Made by a program: the position numbers and the translations under genes
Shown: piece by piece, positions 12,018 to 23,756 of the stretch
Layout of the letters: every line of letters begins with the position of its first letter
Numbering within the stretch: the stretch's first letter is position 1
The notes under the pieces: model-generated
Told to the model about the DNA's origin: nothing
The model's database searches: none
What the model saw: the letters and a program-made list of their open reading frames with translations, nothing else
Assembly: GCF_014873855.1 (NCBI RefSeq)
Contig: NZ_JADBEL010000001.1
Location: 157,101 to 221,100 of the forward strand
Length of the DNA: 64,000 bases
From: Sporosarcina limicola
Lineage (GTDB): Bacteria > Bacillota > Bacilli > Bacillales_A > Planococcaceae
Direction: 5' to 3'

Positions 12018-12848
12018 TTATTTTTTACGACGACGAACGATAAGTTTGTCGGATTTGTTGTTCTTCTTACGTGTTTTGTAACCAAGTGTTGGTTTACCCC
12101 AAGGAGTAACTGGAGATTTCATACCAATACCTGTACGTCCTTCACCACCACCATGTGGGTGATCGTTAGGGTTCATTACAGAACCACGTACTGTAGGGCG
12201 TTTACCCATCCAGCGTGAACGTCCTGCTTTACCAATGTTGATAAGTTCATGTTGTTCATTACCAACTTGACCAATTGTAGCACGGCAAGTTTCAAGAATC
12301 ATGCGGACTTCTCCAGATTGAAGACGTACAAGAACGTACTTGCCTTCACGACCTAGTAATTGTGCAGATGTTCCTGCAGAACGTACAAGTTGGCCGCCTT
12401 TTCCTGGTTTCAATTCGATGTTGTGAATTGTTGTACCCATTGGAATATTTTCTAATGGTAGAGTGTTACCCACTTTAATATCTGCTTCTGGACCTGACAT
12501 AATCGTCATTCCAACTTGCAAACTTTTCGGTGCGAGGATGTAACGCTTCTCCCCATCTACGTAATTAATTAGTGCGATGTTCGCTGAACGGTTTGGATCG
12601 TATTCGATCGTAGCAACGCGTCCTGGAATGTCATCTTTCCGGCGTTGGAAATCGATGACACGGTATTGGCGTTTATGACCTCCACCTTGGTGACGAACTG
12701 TAATCCTACCAGTGTTGTTACGGCCGCCTTTCCGCTTAAGCGGTGCAAGCAATGATTTTTCCGGCTTACTAGCTGTAATCTCGGCAAAATCAGATGTTGT
12801 CATGTTACGACGTCCGTTGGAGGTAGGTTTGTATTTCTTAATCGCCAT
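12018..12848 (-). CDS. rplB: 50S ribosomal protein L2
   Basis: uL2, a highly conserved protein needed for subunit joining and peptidyl transfer. The 276-residue product begins [20 protein letters not shown] and carries the signature [17 protein letters not shown] variant [17 protein letters not shown], including the conserved histidine. It lies between rplW and rpsS in the S10 cluster. Confidence 0.98.
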   Translation of the reverse strand: MAIKKYKPTSNGRRNMTTSDFAEITASKPEKSLLAPLKRKGGRNNTGRITVRHQGGGHKRQYRVIDFQRRKDDIPGRVATIEYDPNRSANIALINYVDGEKRYILAPKSLQVGMTIMSGPEADIKVGNTLPLENIPMGTTIHNIELKPGKGGQLVRSAGTSAQLLGREGKYVLVRLQSGEVRMILETCRATIGQVGNEQHELINIGKAGRSRWMGKRPTVRGSVMNPNDHPHGGGEGRTGIGMKSPVTPWGKPTLGYKTRKKNNKSDKLIVRRRKK

Positions 12849-12893
12849 TTGTGTTCCCTCCTTTGTGTAATTGACTAACTAAATTTGTTTTGA

Positions 12894-13178
12894 TTATACT
12901 TCGAAAAGTTCGATGTCTTTTGAGTCAGCAGTCAATGTAACAATCGCTTTACGGCGTTTGTTTGTGTAGCCTGCATGTTTACCCATACGTTTGAACTTAC
13001 CTTTGTAGTTCTGTACGTTGACTTTTTCGACTTTCACTCCGAAGACTTCTTCAATAGCTTGTTTAACATGCGTTTTGTTAGCGCGTGTGTCAACTTCGAA
13101 AGTATATTTCTTGAATTCCATTTGTTCAGAAGAACGCTCGGTAATGACCGGACGTTTTAAAATATCACGTGCTTCCAT
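12894..13178 (-). CDS. rplW: 50S ribosomal protein L23
   Basis: uL23, at the tunnel exit, docking site for trigger factor and SRP. The 94 residues begin [20 protein letters not shown] and end SKDIELFEV. The ATG shares one base with the rplD stop (TAATG). Confidence 0.98.
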   Translation of the reverse strand: MEARDILKRPVITERSSEQMEFKKYTFEVDTRANKTHVKQAIEEVFGVKVEKVNVQNYKGKFKRMGKHAGYTNKRRKAIVTLTADSKDIELFEV

Positions 13179-13801
13179 TAACCAAGCACCTCCTCTATTT
13201 TTTGAACTGCAGCTTTTGTCATGACCAATTTATCGTGACCGATAAGATCAAGAACATTGATGCCAGTTGCTGTAACTACGCTAATACCAGGTATGTTACG
13301 TGCGGACAATGCCACAGTTTCATCGAGGTCAGCAGTTACAATCAATGCTTTTTTGTTGATTGAAAGGTCTGAAAGAACTTTCATGAAATCTTTTGTTTTA
13401 GGCGCATCGAATGTAAGTCCTTCAAGAACGATTAAACTTTCTTCACGCACTTTCGTAGAAAGAGCTGAAAGAAGAGCCAATCTACGGACTTTTTTCGGAA
13501 GTTTGTAAGTATAGCTTCTTGGTGTTGGACCGAAGACTACACCACCTCCACGCCATTGTGGTGAACGGATTGACCCTTGACGAGCACGACCTGTTCCTTT
13601 TTGACGCCAAGGTTTACGTCCGCCACCTGCAACTTCTGAACGATTTTTGACTTTGTGATTACCTTGACGCAATGAAGCACGTTGTTGAACCAATGCTTCG
13701 AACAAGACAGCTTCATTTGGTACAATCCCGAAAATCGCATCGTTAAGTTCGATGTCGCCAACAGAAGTTCCTGTTTGGTTTAGTACGGATACTTTAGGCA
13801 T
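13178..13801 (-). CDS. rplD: 50S ribosomal protein L4
   Basis: uL4; its long loop reaches the nascent-chain tunnel opposite L22. The 207-residue product begins [20 protein letters not shown], and the tunnel loop includes [19 protein letters not shown]. In enteric bacteria L4 represses its own S10 operon; whether this L4 acts on the leader at 14808-14935 is unknown. One-base overlap with rplW. Confidence 0.98.
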   Translation of the reverse strand: MPKVSVLNQTGTSVGDIELNDAIFGIVPNEAVLFEALVQQRASLRQGNHKVKNRSEVAGGGRKPWRQKGTGRARQGSIRSPQWRGGGVVFGPTPRSYTYKLPKKVRRLALLSALSTKVREESLIVLEGLTFDAPKTKDFMKVLSDLSINKKALIVTADLDETVALSARNIPGISVVTATGINVLDLIGHDKLVMTKAAVQKIEEVLG

Positions 13802-13826
13802 TATTGTTTCCTCCTTCCTTTAGTGG

Positions 13827-14456
13827 TCAGTTCCCTTTGATAGCGCTTCTCACTTGAAGAAGTGATTTGCGAGATCCTGGAACGTTACCTTTTACAAGTA
13901 GCAAGTTGCGTTCTACGTCAACTCGTACAATTTCAAGGTTTTGTACTGTTACTGTTTTGCCACCCATACGTCCTGGCATTTTTTTACCTTTGAATACACG
14001 TTGTGCGTCCACCGAACCAATTGAACCTGGTGCGCGATGATGACGTGATCCGTGACTCATAGGTCCGCGTGAATATCCGTGACGCTTGATAACACCTTGG
14101 AACCCTTTACCTTTTGATGTACCTGTAATGTCGACAATATCGCCTTCAGCGAAAGTATCAACTTTGACTTCTTGACCAACTTCGTAGCCACTAACGTCTA
14201 ATTCGCGGAATTCGCGAATGAAGCGCTTAGGTGCCGTATCAGCTTTTGCAACGTGCCCTTTTTCAGGTTTGTTAGCAAGCTTTTCGCGTTTATCTTCAAA
14301 TCCGATTTGGATTGATTCATAGCCGTCCGTTTCTGTCGTCTTCTTTTGAAGAACAATATTTTGTCCAGCTTCAATCACAGTTACCGGGATAAGATCGCCG
14401 TTTTCAGCAAAAATTTGCGTCATCCCGACTTTTCTCCCTAAGATTCCTTTGGTCAT
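13827..14456 (-). CDS. rplC: 50S ribosomal protein L3
   Basis: uL3, an early assembly protein whose loop reaches the peptidyl transferase centre. The 209 residues begin [20 protein letters not shown] and include the central signature [20 protein letters not shown]. It lies between rpsJ and rplD. Confidence 0.98.
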   Translation of the reverse strand: MTKGILGRKVGMTQIFAENGDLIPVTVIEAGQNIVLQKKTTETDGYESIQIGFEDKREKLANKPEKGHVAKADTAPKRFIREFRELDVSGYEVGQEVKVDTFAEGDIVDITGTSKGKGFQGVIKRHGYSRGPMSHGSRHHRAPGSIGSVDAQRVFKGKKMPGRMGGKTVTVQNLEIVRVDVERNLLLVKGNVPGSRKSLLQVRSAIKGN

Positions 14457-14498
14457 TTGTCACACCTCCTGATTAATGTAAGTTTTATTCTCTATAGA

Positions 14499-14964
<466 letters not shown>

Positions 14965-14998
14965 GTCTTTTAGTGAAGTCTTTTTTCACGACTTTATT

Positions 14999-15027
14999 AT
15001 TATAATTCTATTCATCATTTATTGCAA
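14999..15027 (-). promoter_or_regulatory. Promoter P1 of the S10 operon
   Basis: -35 TTGCAA (15022-15027), 17-nt spacer, -10 TATAAT (14999-15004), lying 63 bp upstream of P2. The two promoters have the same spacing and nearly identical hexamers. Confidence 0.75.
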
Positions 15028-15104
15028 CTCGCTATTAATTGTTGCAGTATTCAAGAAATAATAATTCGATTCCTATGCATCTGTGCGGGATTTTCTTCCC
15101 AAAC

Positions 15105-15134
15105 AAAAAACCCGCCACAATGGACGGGTTTTTT
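15105..15134 (-). terminator. Rho-independent terminator after tuf
   Basis: In the tuf transcript CCCGTC / GGCGGG pair around a short loop and are followed by a U run (15110-15105). The reverse strand also has a U run, so it could work in both directions. It separates the tuf transcript from the S10 promoters. Confidence 0.85.
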
Positions 15135-15147
15135 AAAAAGCATTAAA

Positions 15148-16335
15148 TTATTTAGTGATTGTTGCTACTACGCCAGCGCCTACAGTACGTCCACCCTCAC
15201 GGATAGAGAACTTTGTACCTTCTTCAAGAGCGATTGGAGCAATTAGTTTTACTGTCATTTCGATGTTATCCCCAGGCATAACCATTTCTACGCCTTCTGG
15301 AAGTTCAATAACGCCAGTTACATCCGTTGTACGGAAGTAAAACTGTGGACGGTAGTTAGAGAAGAATGGAGTGTGACGTCCACCCTCTTCTTTTGATAGA
15401 ACATAAACTTCAGAAGTAAATTCTGTATGAGGTATGATTGTACCTGGTTTAGCAAGAACTTGTCCACGTTGGATGTCTTCACGTGCTACACCACGAAGTA
15501 GTGCACCAATGTTATCGCCCGCTTCTGCATAATCAAGAAGTTTACGGAACATTTCTACACCTGTAACAGTTGTAGATTTTGGTTCTTCAATTATACCGAT
15601 GATGTCAACAACATCTCCGACTTTAACTACTCCACGCTCAACGCGTCCAGTAGCAACTGTTCCACGACCCGTGATTGAGAAAACATCCTCAACTGGCATC
15701 ATGAATGGTTTTTCTGTGTCACGTGGTGGTGTTGGGATATATTCATCAACAGCCTTCATAAGCTCCATGATTTTATCTTCCCATGCTTCTTCACCTTCAA
15801 GTGCTTTAAGAGCGGATCCTTTGATGACAGGAATATCGTCGCCAGGGAAGTCGTACTCCGAAAGAAGATCGCGAATTTCCATTTCAACTAGTTCAAGAAG
15901 CTCTTCATCATCAACCATGTCACATTTGTTCATGAAAACAACTAGATGAGGAACACCAACTTGACGTGAAAGAAGGATATGCTCGCGTGTTTGTGGCATT
16001 GGGCCGTCAGCTGCAGAAACAACTAGAATCCCGCCGTCCATTTGTGCTGCACCAGTAATCATGTTTTTTACATAGTCAGCGTGACCTGGGCAATCAACGT
16101 GTGCATAGTGACGTGTTTCAGTTTCGTACTCGACGTGAGACGTGTTGATTGTGATACCACGCTCTTTTTCTTCAGGTGCGTTATCAACGTCAGCGTAAGA
16201 TGCTGCTGTTCCACCTAGTCTTTTTGCAAGAACTGTTGCGATTGCAGCAGTTAGTGTAGTTTTACCATGGTCAACGTGGCCGATTGTTCCAACGTTAGCA
16301 TGTTGCTTGGAGCGGTCGAATTTTTCTTTTCCCAT
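15148..16335 (-). CDS. tuf: Elongation factor Tu
   Basis: Delivers aminoacyl-tRNA to the ribosome with GTP. The 395-residue protein has the G1 loop [21 protein letters not shown] (G3) and NKCDM (G4), then two beta-barrel domains ending [17 protein letters not shown]. The start [20 protein letters not shown] at 16335 follows AAGGAGG; the in-frame ATG 24 codons upstream lies in the fusA-tuf gap. Last gene of the str operon, with its own terminator. Confidence 0.98.
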   Translation of the reverse strand: MGKEKFDRSKQHANVGTIGHVDHGKTTLTAAIATVLAKRLGGTAASYADVDNAPEEKERGITINTSHVEYETETRHYAHVDCPGHADYVKNMITGAAQMDGGILVVSAADGPMPQTREHILLSRQVGVPHLVVFMNKCDMVDDEELLELVEMEIRDLLSEYDFPGDDIPVIKGSALKALEGEEAWEDKIMELMKAVDEYIPTPPRDTEKPFMMPVEDVFSITGRGTVATGRVERGVVKVGDVVDIIGIIEEPKSTTVTGVEMFRKLLDYAEAGDNIGALLRGVAREDIQRGQVLAKPGTIIPHTEFTSEVYVLSKEEGGRHTPFFSNYRPQFYFRTTDVTGVIELPEGVEMVMPGDNIEMTVKLIAPIALEEGTKFSIREGGRTVGAGVVATITK

Positions 16336-16457
16336 AATGGAAATCCTCCTTAAAATATCAAAGTTTTTTAGTTTATAGTGACAGATGTTGAAGAGGGCCC
16401 CCTTCAATCACCTATATCTTACAATTTTTTTACGTTAGAAACAAGGATGAATTACAG

Positions 16458-18536
16458 TTATTCACCTTTATTTTTCTTGATAATTTCTTCTGCAACAGAT
16501 TTCGGCACTTCTTCATAGTGATCGAATGACATTGAGAAGACACCGCGTCCTTGTGTGTTAGAACGGAGTGAAGTTGCGTATCCAAACATCTGAGCAAGAG
16601 GAACCATAGAGCGAACAACTTGCGCGTTACCGCGCGCGTCCATTCCCTCAACGCGGCCGCGTCGGGAAGTGATGTCACCCATGATGTCTCCCATATACTC
16701 TTCAGGAATAATAACTTCTACTTTCATCATTGGCTCAAGTAGAACCGGGTTAACTTTTGATACAGCGTTTTTCAATGCCATTGATGCAGCAATTTTAAAC
16801 GCCATCTCATTGGAGTCGACATCATGATAAGAACCGTCGAATAGACGCGCTTTAATGTCGATCAAAGGATAACCAGCAATTACACCATTATTAAGTGAAT
16901 CACGGATACCCGCTTCTACTGCTGGAATGTATTCACGTGGAACTGATCCACCGACAACGTTGTTAATGAATTCGAATCCTTTTCCTTCTTCATTAGGAGA
17001 GAATTCGATCCAAACGTGACCAAACTGTCCACGTCCACCGGATTGACGCACAAACTTGCCTTCAACTTCCGCTGAAGCACGGAATGTTTCACGGTAAGAT
17101 ACTTGTGGTGCTCCGACGTTAGCTTCAACGTTGAATTCACGGCGCATACGGTCTACAAGAACATCAAGATGTAATTCACCCATACCAGCGATGATTACTT
17201 CTCCTGTTTCTTGGTCTGTATGTGCACGGAATGTCGGGTCTTCCTCTTGAAGCTTAGCAAGAGCCATACCCATCTTATCTTGGTCCGCTTTTGTTTTCGG
17301 TTCAACAGAAAGTGAAATTACTGGTTCCGGGAAGTCCATTGACTCAAGAACTATCAGTGAACCAGCCTCACAAAGTGTGTCACCAGTTCCTGTATCTTTA
17401 AGTCCGACCGCAGCAGCAATTTCCCCTGAATGTACTTCAGAAATTTCTTCACGAGAGTTCGCATGCATTTGTAGAATACGTCCTACGCGTTCACGCTTAC
17501 CTTTTGAAGAGTTTTGTACGTATGATCCTGATTGAAGAACACCAGAATACACACGGAAGAATGTTAATTTACCTACATAAGGATCCGTCATAACTTTGAA
17601 TGCAAGTGCCGAGAACGGCTCGCTGTCGTCAGAGTGACGCTCAATCTCCTCATCAGTATCAGGATCTGTCCCTTTCATAGCCGGGATATCAAGTGGTGAT
17701 GGAAGGTAGTCGATAACAGCATCAAGAACAAGTTGTACACCTTTGTTCTTGAAAGCAGTTCCACATACAACCGGGTAGAATTCAACAGCCAATGTTGCAT
17801 TACGAATAGCCTTTTTGATTTCTGCGTTTGTAATTTCTTCTTCATCTAAGAACTTATTCATAAGGGCTTCATCGAATTCAGCAACCGCTTCAATTAGCTT
17901 TTCACGGTATTCTTCAGCTTGCTCACGATATTCTTCTGGAATTTCTCTTATTTCAGCGTTTAAACCTGTATCATCTTCGTAGAAAACTGCATTCATTTCA
18001 ACTAAATCAATAATAGCTGCAAAAGTATCTTCTGCGCCAATCGGTAATTGAATTGGATGTGCATTTGCTCCGAGACGCTCAACAAGTGTACCTACTGAAT
18101 AAAGGAAATCCGCACCCGTTTTGTCCATTTTGTTAACGAACACTAGACGTGGAACGCCATAGTTTGTTGCTTGACGCCAAACCGTTTCTGTTTGTGGCTC
18201 AACGCCCGATTGAGCGTCAAGTACCGTTACAGCTCCATCAAGAACACGAAGTGAACGTTCAACTTCAACAGTGAAGTCTACGTGACCTGGAGTATCAATG
18301 ATGTTGACACGGTGTTCTTTCCATTCAGCTGTTGTTGCAGCTGAAGTGATTGTAATCCCGCGTTCTTGCTCTTGTTCCATCCAGTCCATTTGAGATGCAC
18401 CTTCGTGCGTTTCTCCGATTTTGTGGATTTTACCAGTGTAATAAAGAATCCGTTCAGTCGTTGTCGTTTTACCGGCATCGATGTGGGCCATGATTCCAAT
18501 ATTACGCGTATTCTCTAAGGAGAACTTTCTAGCCAT
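16458..18536 (-). CDS. fusA: Elongation factor G
   Basis: GTPase that drives translocation and, with RRF, ribosome recycling. The 692-residue protein has the G1 motif [31 protein letters not shown], and [10 protein letters not shown], followed by domains II-V ending [20 protein letters not shown]. It follows rpsG by 51 nt. The length matches Bacillus EF-G1; no tetracycline-protection features are seen. Confidence 0.98.
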   Translation of the reverse strand: MARKFSLENTRNIGIMAHIDAGKTTTTERILYYTGKIHKIGETHEGASQMDWMEQEQERGITITSAATTAEWKEHRVNIIDTPGHVDFTVEVERSLRVLDGAVTVLDAQSGVEPQTETVWRQATNYGVPRLVFVNKMDKTGADFLYSVGTLVERLGANAHPIQLPIGAEDTFAAIIDLVEMNAVFYEDDTGLNAEIREIPEEYREQAEEYREKLIEAVAEFDEALMNKFLDEEEITNAEIKKAIRNATLAVEFYPVVCGTAFKNKGVQLVLDAVIDYLPSPLDIPAMKGTDPDTDEEIERHSDDSEPFSALAFKVMTDPYVGKLTFFRVYSGVLQSGSYVQNSSKGKRERVGRILQMHANSREEISEVHSGEIAAAVGLKDTGTGDTLCEAGSLIVLESMDFPEPVISLSVEPKTKADQDKMGMALAKLQEEDPTFRAHTDQETGEVIIAGMGELHLDVLVDRMRREFNVEANVGAPQVSYRETFRASAEVEGKFVRQSGGRGQFGHVWIEFSPNEEGKGFEFINNVVGGSVPREYIPAVEAGIRDSLNNGVIAGYPLIDIKARLFDGSYHDVDSNEMAFKIAASMALKNAVSKVNPVLLEPMMKVEVIIPEEYMGDIMGDITSRRGRVEGMDARGNAQVVRSMVPLAQMFGYATSLRSNTQGRGVFSMSFDHYEEVPKSVAEEIIKKNKGE

Positions 18537-18587
18537 TCTGTATATCTCCTTCCATTTCGGATTAGAGTCTTAGCGAATTGTTCAATC

Positions 18588-19058
18588 CTACCAGCGATAG
18601 TGAGCGAATGCTTTGTTGGCTTCAGCCATTTTATGCATTTCTTCGCGACGTTTCACAGATGCTCCAGTGTTGTTAGATGCATCAAGGATTTCATTCGCAA
18701 GACGTTCTTCCATTGTTTTCTCACCGCGTGTGCGTGAGTAGTTTACAAGGTAACGAAGTCCAAGAGTTGTACGACGATCTGGGCGTACTTCAACTGGAAC
18801 TTGATAGTTTGCTCCACCTACACGACGTGCTTTAACTTCAAGTACTGGCATAACATTAGTAAGAGCAGCTTCAAATACTTCAACTGGATCCTTGCCAGAA
18901 CGTTCTTTTACAAGTTCGAACGCACCATAGAGGATTTTTTGGGATGTACCTTTTTTGCCGTCAAGCATCATTTTATTGATGAGACGTGAGACGAGTTTCG
19001 AATTATAAATCGGATCCGGAAGTACGTCACGTTTTGCAACAGGGCCTTTACGTGGCAT
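18588..19058 (-). CDS. rpsG: 30S ribosomal protein S7
   Basis: uS7, a primary 16S binder that organises the head and the E site. The 156 residues begin [20 protein letters not shown] and end [10 protein letters not shown]. It lies between rpsL and fusA. Confidence 0.98.
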   Translation of the reverse strand: MPRKGPVAKRDVLPDPIYNSKLVSRLINKMMLDGKKGTSQKILYGAFELVKERSGKDPVEVFEAALTNVMPVLEVKARRVGGANYQVPVEVRPDRRTTLGLRYLVNYSRTRGEKTMEERLANEILDASNNTGASVKRREEMHKMAEANKAFAHYRW

Positions 19059-19123
19059 GTTGTTTTCCTCCTTTCGAGATTAAGTTTTTAAGCGGTCTGT
19101 GCTTAAATAACAGGTTTTTAGCA

Positions 19124-19546
19124 TTAGTTTTTCTTAGCTTTAGGTTTTTTTGCTCCGTATTTTGAACGACTTTGCATACGGCCAGTAACACCAGCTGTAT
19201 CAAGTGCTCCACGAACAACATGGTAACGCACACCAGGTAAATCTTTTACGCGTCCGCCGCGGATAAGAACGACACTATGCTCTTGAAGGTTGTGACCTTC
19301 ACCAGGAATGTACGCATTGACTTCCATCGAGTTCGTCAAACGAACACGTGCATATTTACGTAGCGCCGAGTTTGGTTTCTTCGGTGTCATTGTTCCAACA
19401 CGTGTACAAACACCCCGTTTTTGTGATGAATTCACGTTTGTCATTGACTTTTTGAAGCTGTTATAGCTTTTTCCGAGTGCTGGTGCTTTAGATCCTTCCA
19501 CTTTAGGCTTACGTGGTTTACGGACCAATTGGTTAATTGTAGGCAT
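19124..19546 (-). CDS. rpsL: 30S ribosomal protein S12
   Basis: uS12, at the decoding site. The 140 residues begin [20 protein letters not shown]. The streptomycin-contact loops [11 protein letters not shown] and the second loop ([20 protein letters not shown]) have the wild-type sequence, so target-site streptomycin resistance is not expected. It follows rplGB. Confidence 0.98.
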   Translation of the reverse strand: MPTINQLVRKPRKPKVEGSKAPALGKSYNSFKKSMTNVNSSQKRGVCTRVGTMTPKKPNSALRKYARVRLTNSMEVNAYIPGEGHNLQEHSVVLIRGGRVKDLPGVRYHVVRGALDTAGVTGRMQSRSKYGAKKPKAKKN

Positions 19547-19647
19547 CGGTTTGTCCTCCCTTCATACTTGTTTTGTAAGACCACACATCCAGGTGGTTCA
19601 TTTTTGGGGTAAAAACAAAGTCTTTGTGTTTTTTCACACAAAAACCA

Positions 19648-19896
19648 TTATCCAGTAATCGCAACCACGGTTGTACCGACTTGAATGCCACATGCATTTC
19701 CGAGTTTCTGCATCGAATCGACATGCGTCACTTGGGTACCACGAAGTTCGGCTTCCTCTAGTACTAGGGCAATAAGACGTTCTTCTGCATCTTGTGCGAT
19801 AATAACTTCTGTTACTATCCCTGCACGTATCGCTTTCACTGTCTGCTTTGTACCGATGATCGTCTTCACTGCCTTCTCAACTTTTTCATAAGACAT
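19648..19896 (-). CDS. rplGB: L7Ae-family K-turn RNA-binding protein (YbxF)
   Basis: Small ribosome-associated protein of the L7Ae/L30e family, which binds kink-turn RNA. The 82-residue product begins MSYEKVEKAVKTIIGTKQTV and has the family hallmark KLGNACGIQVG. The start at 19896 gives proper spacing to GGAGG; two upstream in-frame ATGs lie too close to or before this site. It opens the str operon, as in Bacillus subtilis. Confidence 0.93.
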   Translation of the reverse strand: MSYEKVEKAVKTIIGTKQTVKAIRAGIVTEVIIAQDAEERLIALVLEEAELRGTQVTHVDSMQKLGNACGIQVGTTVVAITG

Positions 19897-19941
19897 TTTC
19901 ATATCCTCCAAAGTATAGACATTCAACTATCAACCTTTTGT

Positions 19942-19970
19942 ATATTATCATCTGTCAAGAATTTTGTCAA
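19942..19970 (-). promoter_or_regulatory. Promoter of the rplGB-rpsL-rpsG-fusA-tuf operon
   Basis: -35 TTGACA (19965-19970), 17-nt spacer, -10 TAATAT (19942-19947), 46 nt ahead of the rplGB start and just downstream of the rpoC terminator. A second TTGACA lies inside the spacer. Confidence 0.75.
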
Positions 19971-19979
19971 CAGATAAAG

Positions 19980-20014
19980 AAAAAAACGGGGAGATCCTTT
20001 TCGAGTCCCCCCGT
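19980..20014 (-). terminator. Rho-independent terminator after rpoC
   Basis: ACGGGG (20014-20009) pairs with CCCCGT (19991-19986) in the rpoC transcript, followed by a U run (19986-19980). It closes the rpoB-rpoC transcript ahead of the str operon promoter. Confidence 0.85.
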
Positions 20015-20026
20015 AATTCAAACCGC

Positions 20027-23000
20027 TTATTCTGCTGGTACTTTTTTAGCTAAAGTTTTCTCGCTATCTTGTTCCATAACGATATGACGGTAACGTTGCA
20101 TCCCCGTTCCAGCAGGTACAAGTTTCCCGATAATAACGTTTTCTTTCAGACCAAGCAATTCGTCGGTTTTCCCTTTAATAGCTGCATCCGTCAAGACACG
20201 TGTTGTCTCCTGGAAGGAAGCTGCTGACAAGAAGGATTCCGTTTCGAGTGATGCTTTCGTAATCCCTAGAATAACAGGGCGACAAGTTGCTGGAAGTTTT
20301 CCAACTTTAAGCACTTTTGCATTCGCATCTGAGAATTGGTGAATATCAAGCAGTGATCCCGGTAGCAGTTCCGTGTCACCCGCTTCGATGACACGCACTT
20401 TGCGAAGCATTTGGCGAACCATTACTTCAACGTGCTTGTCACCAATTTCAACACCCTGCATACGGTAAACTTTTTGAACTTCTTTCAGGAGATATTCCTG
20501 GACTGTGACAACGTCTTTTACGACAATAAGTTCTTTCGGATCGATAGAACCTTCTGTAATAACTTCGCCTCGGTCAATCTTATCACCGACTTCGACTTTT
20601 AGACGGGCGTTGTACGGAGCAAGGTATTTACGTGTTTCCACATCACCTTGAATTGTAATCTCTTTTTGACCTTCGCGAATTTCATCAATTTCAGTGATTT
20701 CACCATTAATTTCCGAAATAACCGCTTGACCTTTTGGAATACGTGCTTCGAAGATTTCTTGAATACGTGGTAGACCTTGGGTAATGTCACTCCCTGCAAC
20801 TCCGCCGGTATGGAACGTACGCATCGTAAGCTGTGTACCCGGTTCACCAATAGACTGTGCAGCGATGATTCCAACCGCTTCACCGACTTCAACTGTTTCA
20901 CCTGTCGCCAAGTTAATGCCGTAACATTTTTTACATACTCCGTGCTTCGTATTACATGTGAATGCAGATCTGATTGTCACCTTTTGGAGACCGGCATCAA
21001 GGATTTTGCGCGCAGCATCCGCTGTAATCAATCCATCTTTTTCAAGAATCACTTCACCTGTTTCAGGGTGATAAATCGTTTTCTTCGTATGACGACCTTC
21101 GATACGTTCATCTAGACCCTCGATAATTTCTGTACCTTCTGCAAGCGAACCAATTTCCAATCCGCGATCTGTACCACAGTCATCTTCACGAACGATAACA
21201 TCCTGTGCTACGTCAACAAGTCGACGTGTCAAGTAACCAGAGTCGGCCGTCTTAAGTGCCGTATCCGCAAGACCTTTACGCGCACCGTGTGTGGAGATAA
21301 AGTACTCGAGTACCGTCAATCCTTCACGGAATGATGACTTGATTGGAAGCTCGATGATACGTCCAGCCGGGTTGGCCATCAATCCGCGCATACCCGCAAG
21401 TTGCGTGAAGTTTGATGCGTTACCCCGTGCGCCCGAGTCACTCATCATGTAAATCGGGTTCGAGTGATCTAGGGATTCCATTAGCTTGCCTTGGATAACA
21501 TCCTTCGCATTACTCCAGTAGGAAATAACACGATCATATCGCTCTTCTTCCGTAATAAGACCACGACGGAATTGTTGCAATACCTTATCTACTTTATCCT
21601 GTGCTTCTTGTAAGATCTCACCTTTGTTATGAAGGACTACGATATCTGAAATCCCGATCGTAATACCCGCACGTGTTGAATATTTAAATCCTAGGTTCTT
21701 CATACGGTCAAGCATTCGTGACGTTTCTGTAATATGGAAACGTTTAAAGATTTCCGCGATGATATCTCCAAGAATTCCTTTTTTAAACGGCGATATAAGT
21801 TCAGAGCCTGCAACATGCTTTTTCACGTCAACAGTTCCTGAAACGAAATACTTGTCAGGCGTTTCAACTTGTAAATTGAACGCCGTCGGCTCGTTAATAT
21901 ATGGAAATGATTCTGGAAGGATTTCGTTAAATATTATTTTCCCAACTGTAGTCAGAAGTAATTTGCTATTCTGCTCATCAGTAAATGTCGGGTTGTTCAA
22001 AGAACCTGCCTGAATACCGACCCGTGAATGGAGATGGGCGTGACCATTGTGGTAAGCAATAAGTGCTTCATCCGCATCACGGAACACTGCTCCTTCTCCT
22101 GTCGCACCTTCACGTTCCATTGTAAGGTAATAGTTACCTAAAACCATATCCTGGGAAGGGGTTACAACCGGTTTTCCATCTTTCGGATTCAAGATGTTTT
22201 GTGCAGCAAGCATAAGAAGACGTGCTTCCGCTTGCGCTTCTGCTGACAGTGGAACGTGGACGGCCATCTGGTCACCATCGAAGTCAGCGTTATAGGCTGT
22301 ACATACTAGTGGATGCAATGTGATTGCGCGTCCTTCTACAAGGATAGGTTCAAACGCCTGGATGCCTAAACGGTGAAGTGTCGGTGCTCGGTTCAAAAGG
22401 ACCGGATGCTCCTTGATGACATCTTCAAGAACGTCCCATACTTCCGAATGAAGTCGTTCGATTTTACGTTTAGCGCTTTTAATATTATGTGCAAGGTTCC
22501 GTTCAACGAGTTCCTTCATCACAAATGGTTTAAACAATTCAATCGCCATTTCTTTCGGCAGACCACACTGATACATTTTCAAGTTAGGCCCTACAACGAT
22601 AACAGATCGACCTGAGTAGTCTACCCGTTTTCCAAGTAAGTTTTGACGGAAACGGCCTTGCTTCCCTTTCAACATATGGGAAAGGGATTTCAACGGACGG
22701 TTTCCTGGTCCAGTAACCGGACGGCCACGACGGCCATTATCAACAAGTGCATCGACAGCTTCTTGTAACATACGCTTCTCGTTTTGGACGATAATGCCGG
22801 GTGCTCCAAGGTCAAGAAGACGTTTTAGCCTATTATTCCGGTTAATAACCCTCCGGTACAAATCATTCAAGTCGGAAGTCGCGAAACGTCCGCCATCAAG
22901 CTGTACCATCGGACGTAATTCTGGTGGGATAACCGGCAACACTTCAAGAACCATCCACTCAGGTTTATTACCCGAATTACGGAACGATTCGACAACTTCA

Positions 23001-23629
23001 AGACGACGAATCGCACGCGTACGACGTTGTCCCTGAACCGTTTTCAATTCTTCTTTCAGGAATTCGGTCTCTTTATCGAGATCGATTGCCATCAAAAGAC
23101 GTTCGATTGCCTCTGCACCCATGAGCGCTTGAAACTTAGATCCATATTTTTCACGATAAATACGGTATTCTCTCTCAGAAAGCAATTGCTTTCTTTCAAG
23201 TGGCGTATCCGCGGGATCCACAACTACATAAGATGCGAAATAGATAATTTCCTCCAAAGCGCGTGGGGTCATATCAAGGATGAGACCCATTCGGCTTGGA
23301 ATACCTTTGAAATACCAAATATGCGTCACTGGAGCAGCAAGCTCAATATGACCCATACGTTCGCGACGAACTTTTTGACGTGTTACTTCCACTCCACAGC
23401 GGTCACAAACGACGCCTTTATAACGCACACGTTTATACTTTCCGCAATGACATTCCCAGTCTTTAGTAGGGCCGAAAATACGTTCACAGAACAAACCGTC
23501 TTTTTCTGGTTTTAATGTACGGTAGTTGATTGTTTCAGGCTTCTTGACTTCACCATAGGACCATGAACGAATCTTATCCGGTGATGCTAGGCCGATTTTC
23601 ATATACTCAAAATTGTTTACATCTAGCAA
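20027..23629 (-). CDS. rpoC: DNA-directed RNA polymerase subunit beta'
   Basis: Largest polymerase subunit, holding the catalytic magnesium. The 1200-residue protein has the N-terminal zinc ribbon (Cys60, Cys62, Cys75, Cys78), the active-site motif NADFDGDQM, and a second zinc site around [13 protein letters not shown]. The start codon is TTG at 23627-23629, with AGGGAGG upstream and the conserved N-terminus [20 protein letters not shown]; Bacillus rpoC also uses TTG. It lies 127 nt after rpoB, with a hairpin between them. Confidence 0.98.
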   Translation of the reverse strand: MLDVNNFEYMKIGLASPDKIRSWSYGEVKKPETINYRTLKPEKDGLFCERIFGPTKDWECHCGKYKRVRYKGVVCDRCGVEVTRQKVRRERMGHIELAAPVTHIWYFKGIPSRMGLILDMTPRALEEIIYFASYVVVDPADTPLERKQLLSEREYRIYREKYGSKFQALMGAEAIERLLMAIDLDKETEFLKEELKTVQGQRRTRAIRRLEVVESFRNSGNKPEWMVLEVLPVIPPELRPMVQLDGGRFATSDLNDLYRRVINRNNRLKRLLDLGAPGIIVQNEKRMLQEAVDALVDNGRRGRPVTGPGNRPLKSLSHMLKGKQGRFRQNLLGKRVDYSGRSVIVVGPNLKMYQCGLPKEMAIELFKPFVMKELVERNLAHNIKSAKRKIERLHSEVWDVLEDVIKEHPVLLNRAPTLHRLGIQAFEPILVEGRAITLHPLVCTAYNADFDGDQMAVHVPLSAEAQAEARLLMLAAQNILNPKDGKPVVTPSQDMVLGNYYLTMEREGATGEGAVFRDADEALIAYHNGHAHLHSRVGIQAGSLNNPTFTDEQNSKLLLTTVGKIIFNEILPESFPYINEPTAFNLQVETPDKYFVSGTVDVKKHVAGSELISPFKKGILGDIIAEIFKRFHITETSRMLDRMKNLGFKYSTRAGITIGISDIVVLHNKGEILQEAQDKVDKVLQQFRRGLITEEERYDRVISYWSNAKDVIQGKLMESLDHSNPIYMMSDSGARGNASNFTQLAGMRGLMANPAGRIIELPIKSSFREGLTVLEYFISTHGARKGLADTALKTADSGYLTRRLVDVAQDVIVREDDCGTDRGLEIGSLAEGTEIIEGLDERIEGRHTKKTIYHPETGEVILEKDGLITADAARKILDAGLQKVTIRSAFTCNTKHGVCKKCYGINLATGETVEVGEAVGIIAAQSIGEPGTQLTMRTFHTGGVAGSDITQGLPRIQEIFEARIPKGQAVISEINGEITEIDEIREGQKEITIQGDVETRKYLAPYNARLKVEVGDKIDRGEVITEGSIDPKELIVVKDVVTVQEYLLKEVQKVYRMQGVEIGDKHVEVMVRQMLRKVRVIEAGDTELLPGSLLDIHQFSDANAKVLKVGKLPATCRPVILGITKASLETESFLSAASFQETTRVLTDAAIKGKTDELLGLKENVIIGKLVPAGTGMQRYRHIVMEQDSEKTLAKKVPAE

Positions 23630-23705
23630 GGAGCCTACCTCCCTTTAGTCTTATCGCTGCAATTGCCTTTTCCGAGCAAGCGCACACTATAACTACATAT
23701 AGATA

Positions 23706-23733
23706 GATGGAGGACCGTGCGACTTCCTCCATC
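23706..23733 (-). other. Hairpin in the rpoB-rpoC spacer
   Basis: GATGGAGGA and TCCTCCATC form a perfect 9-bp stem with a 10-nt loop between rpoB and rpoC. No U run follows, so it is not a normal terminator. It may be an RNase III or processing site, or limit translation of rpoC. Confidence 0.5.
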
Positions 23734-23756
23734 TCCACTTAGCCAATCAAACATGC

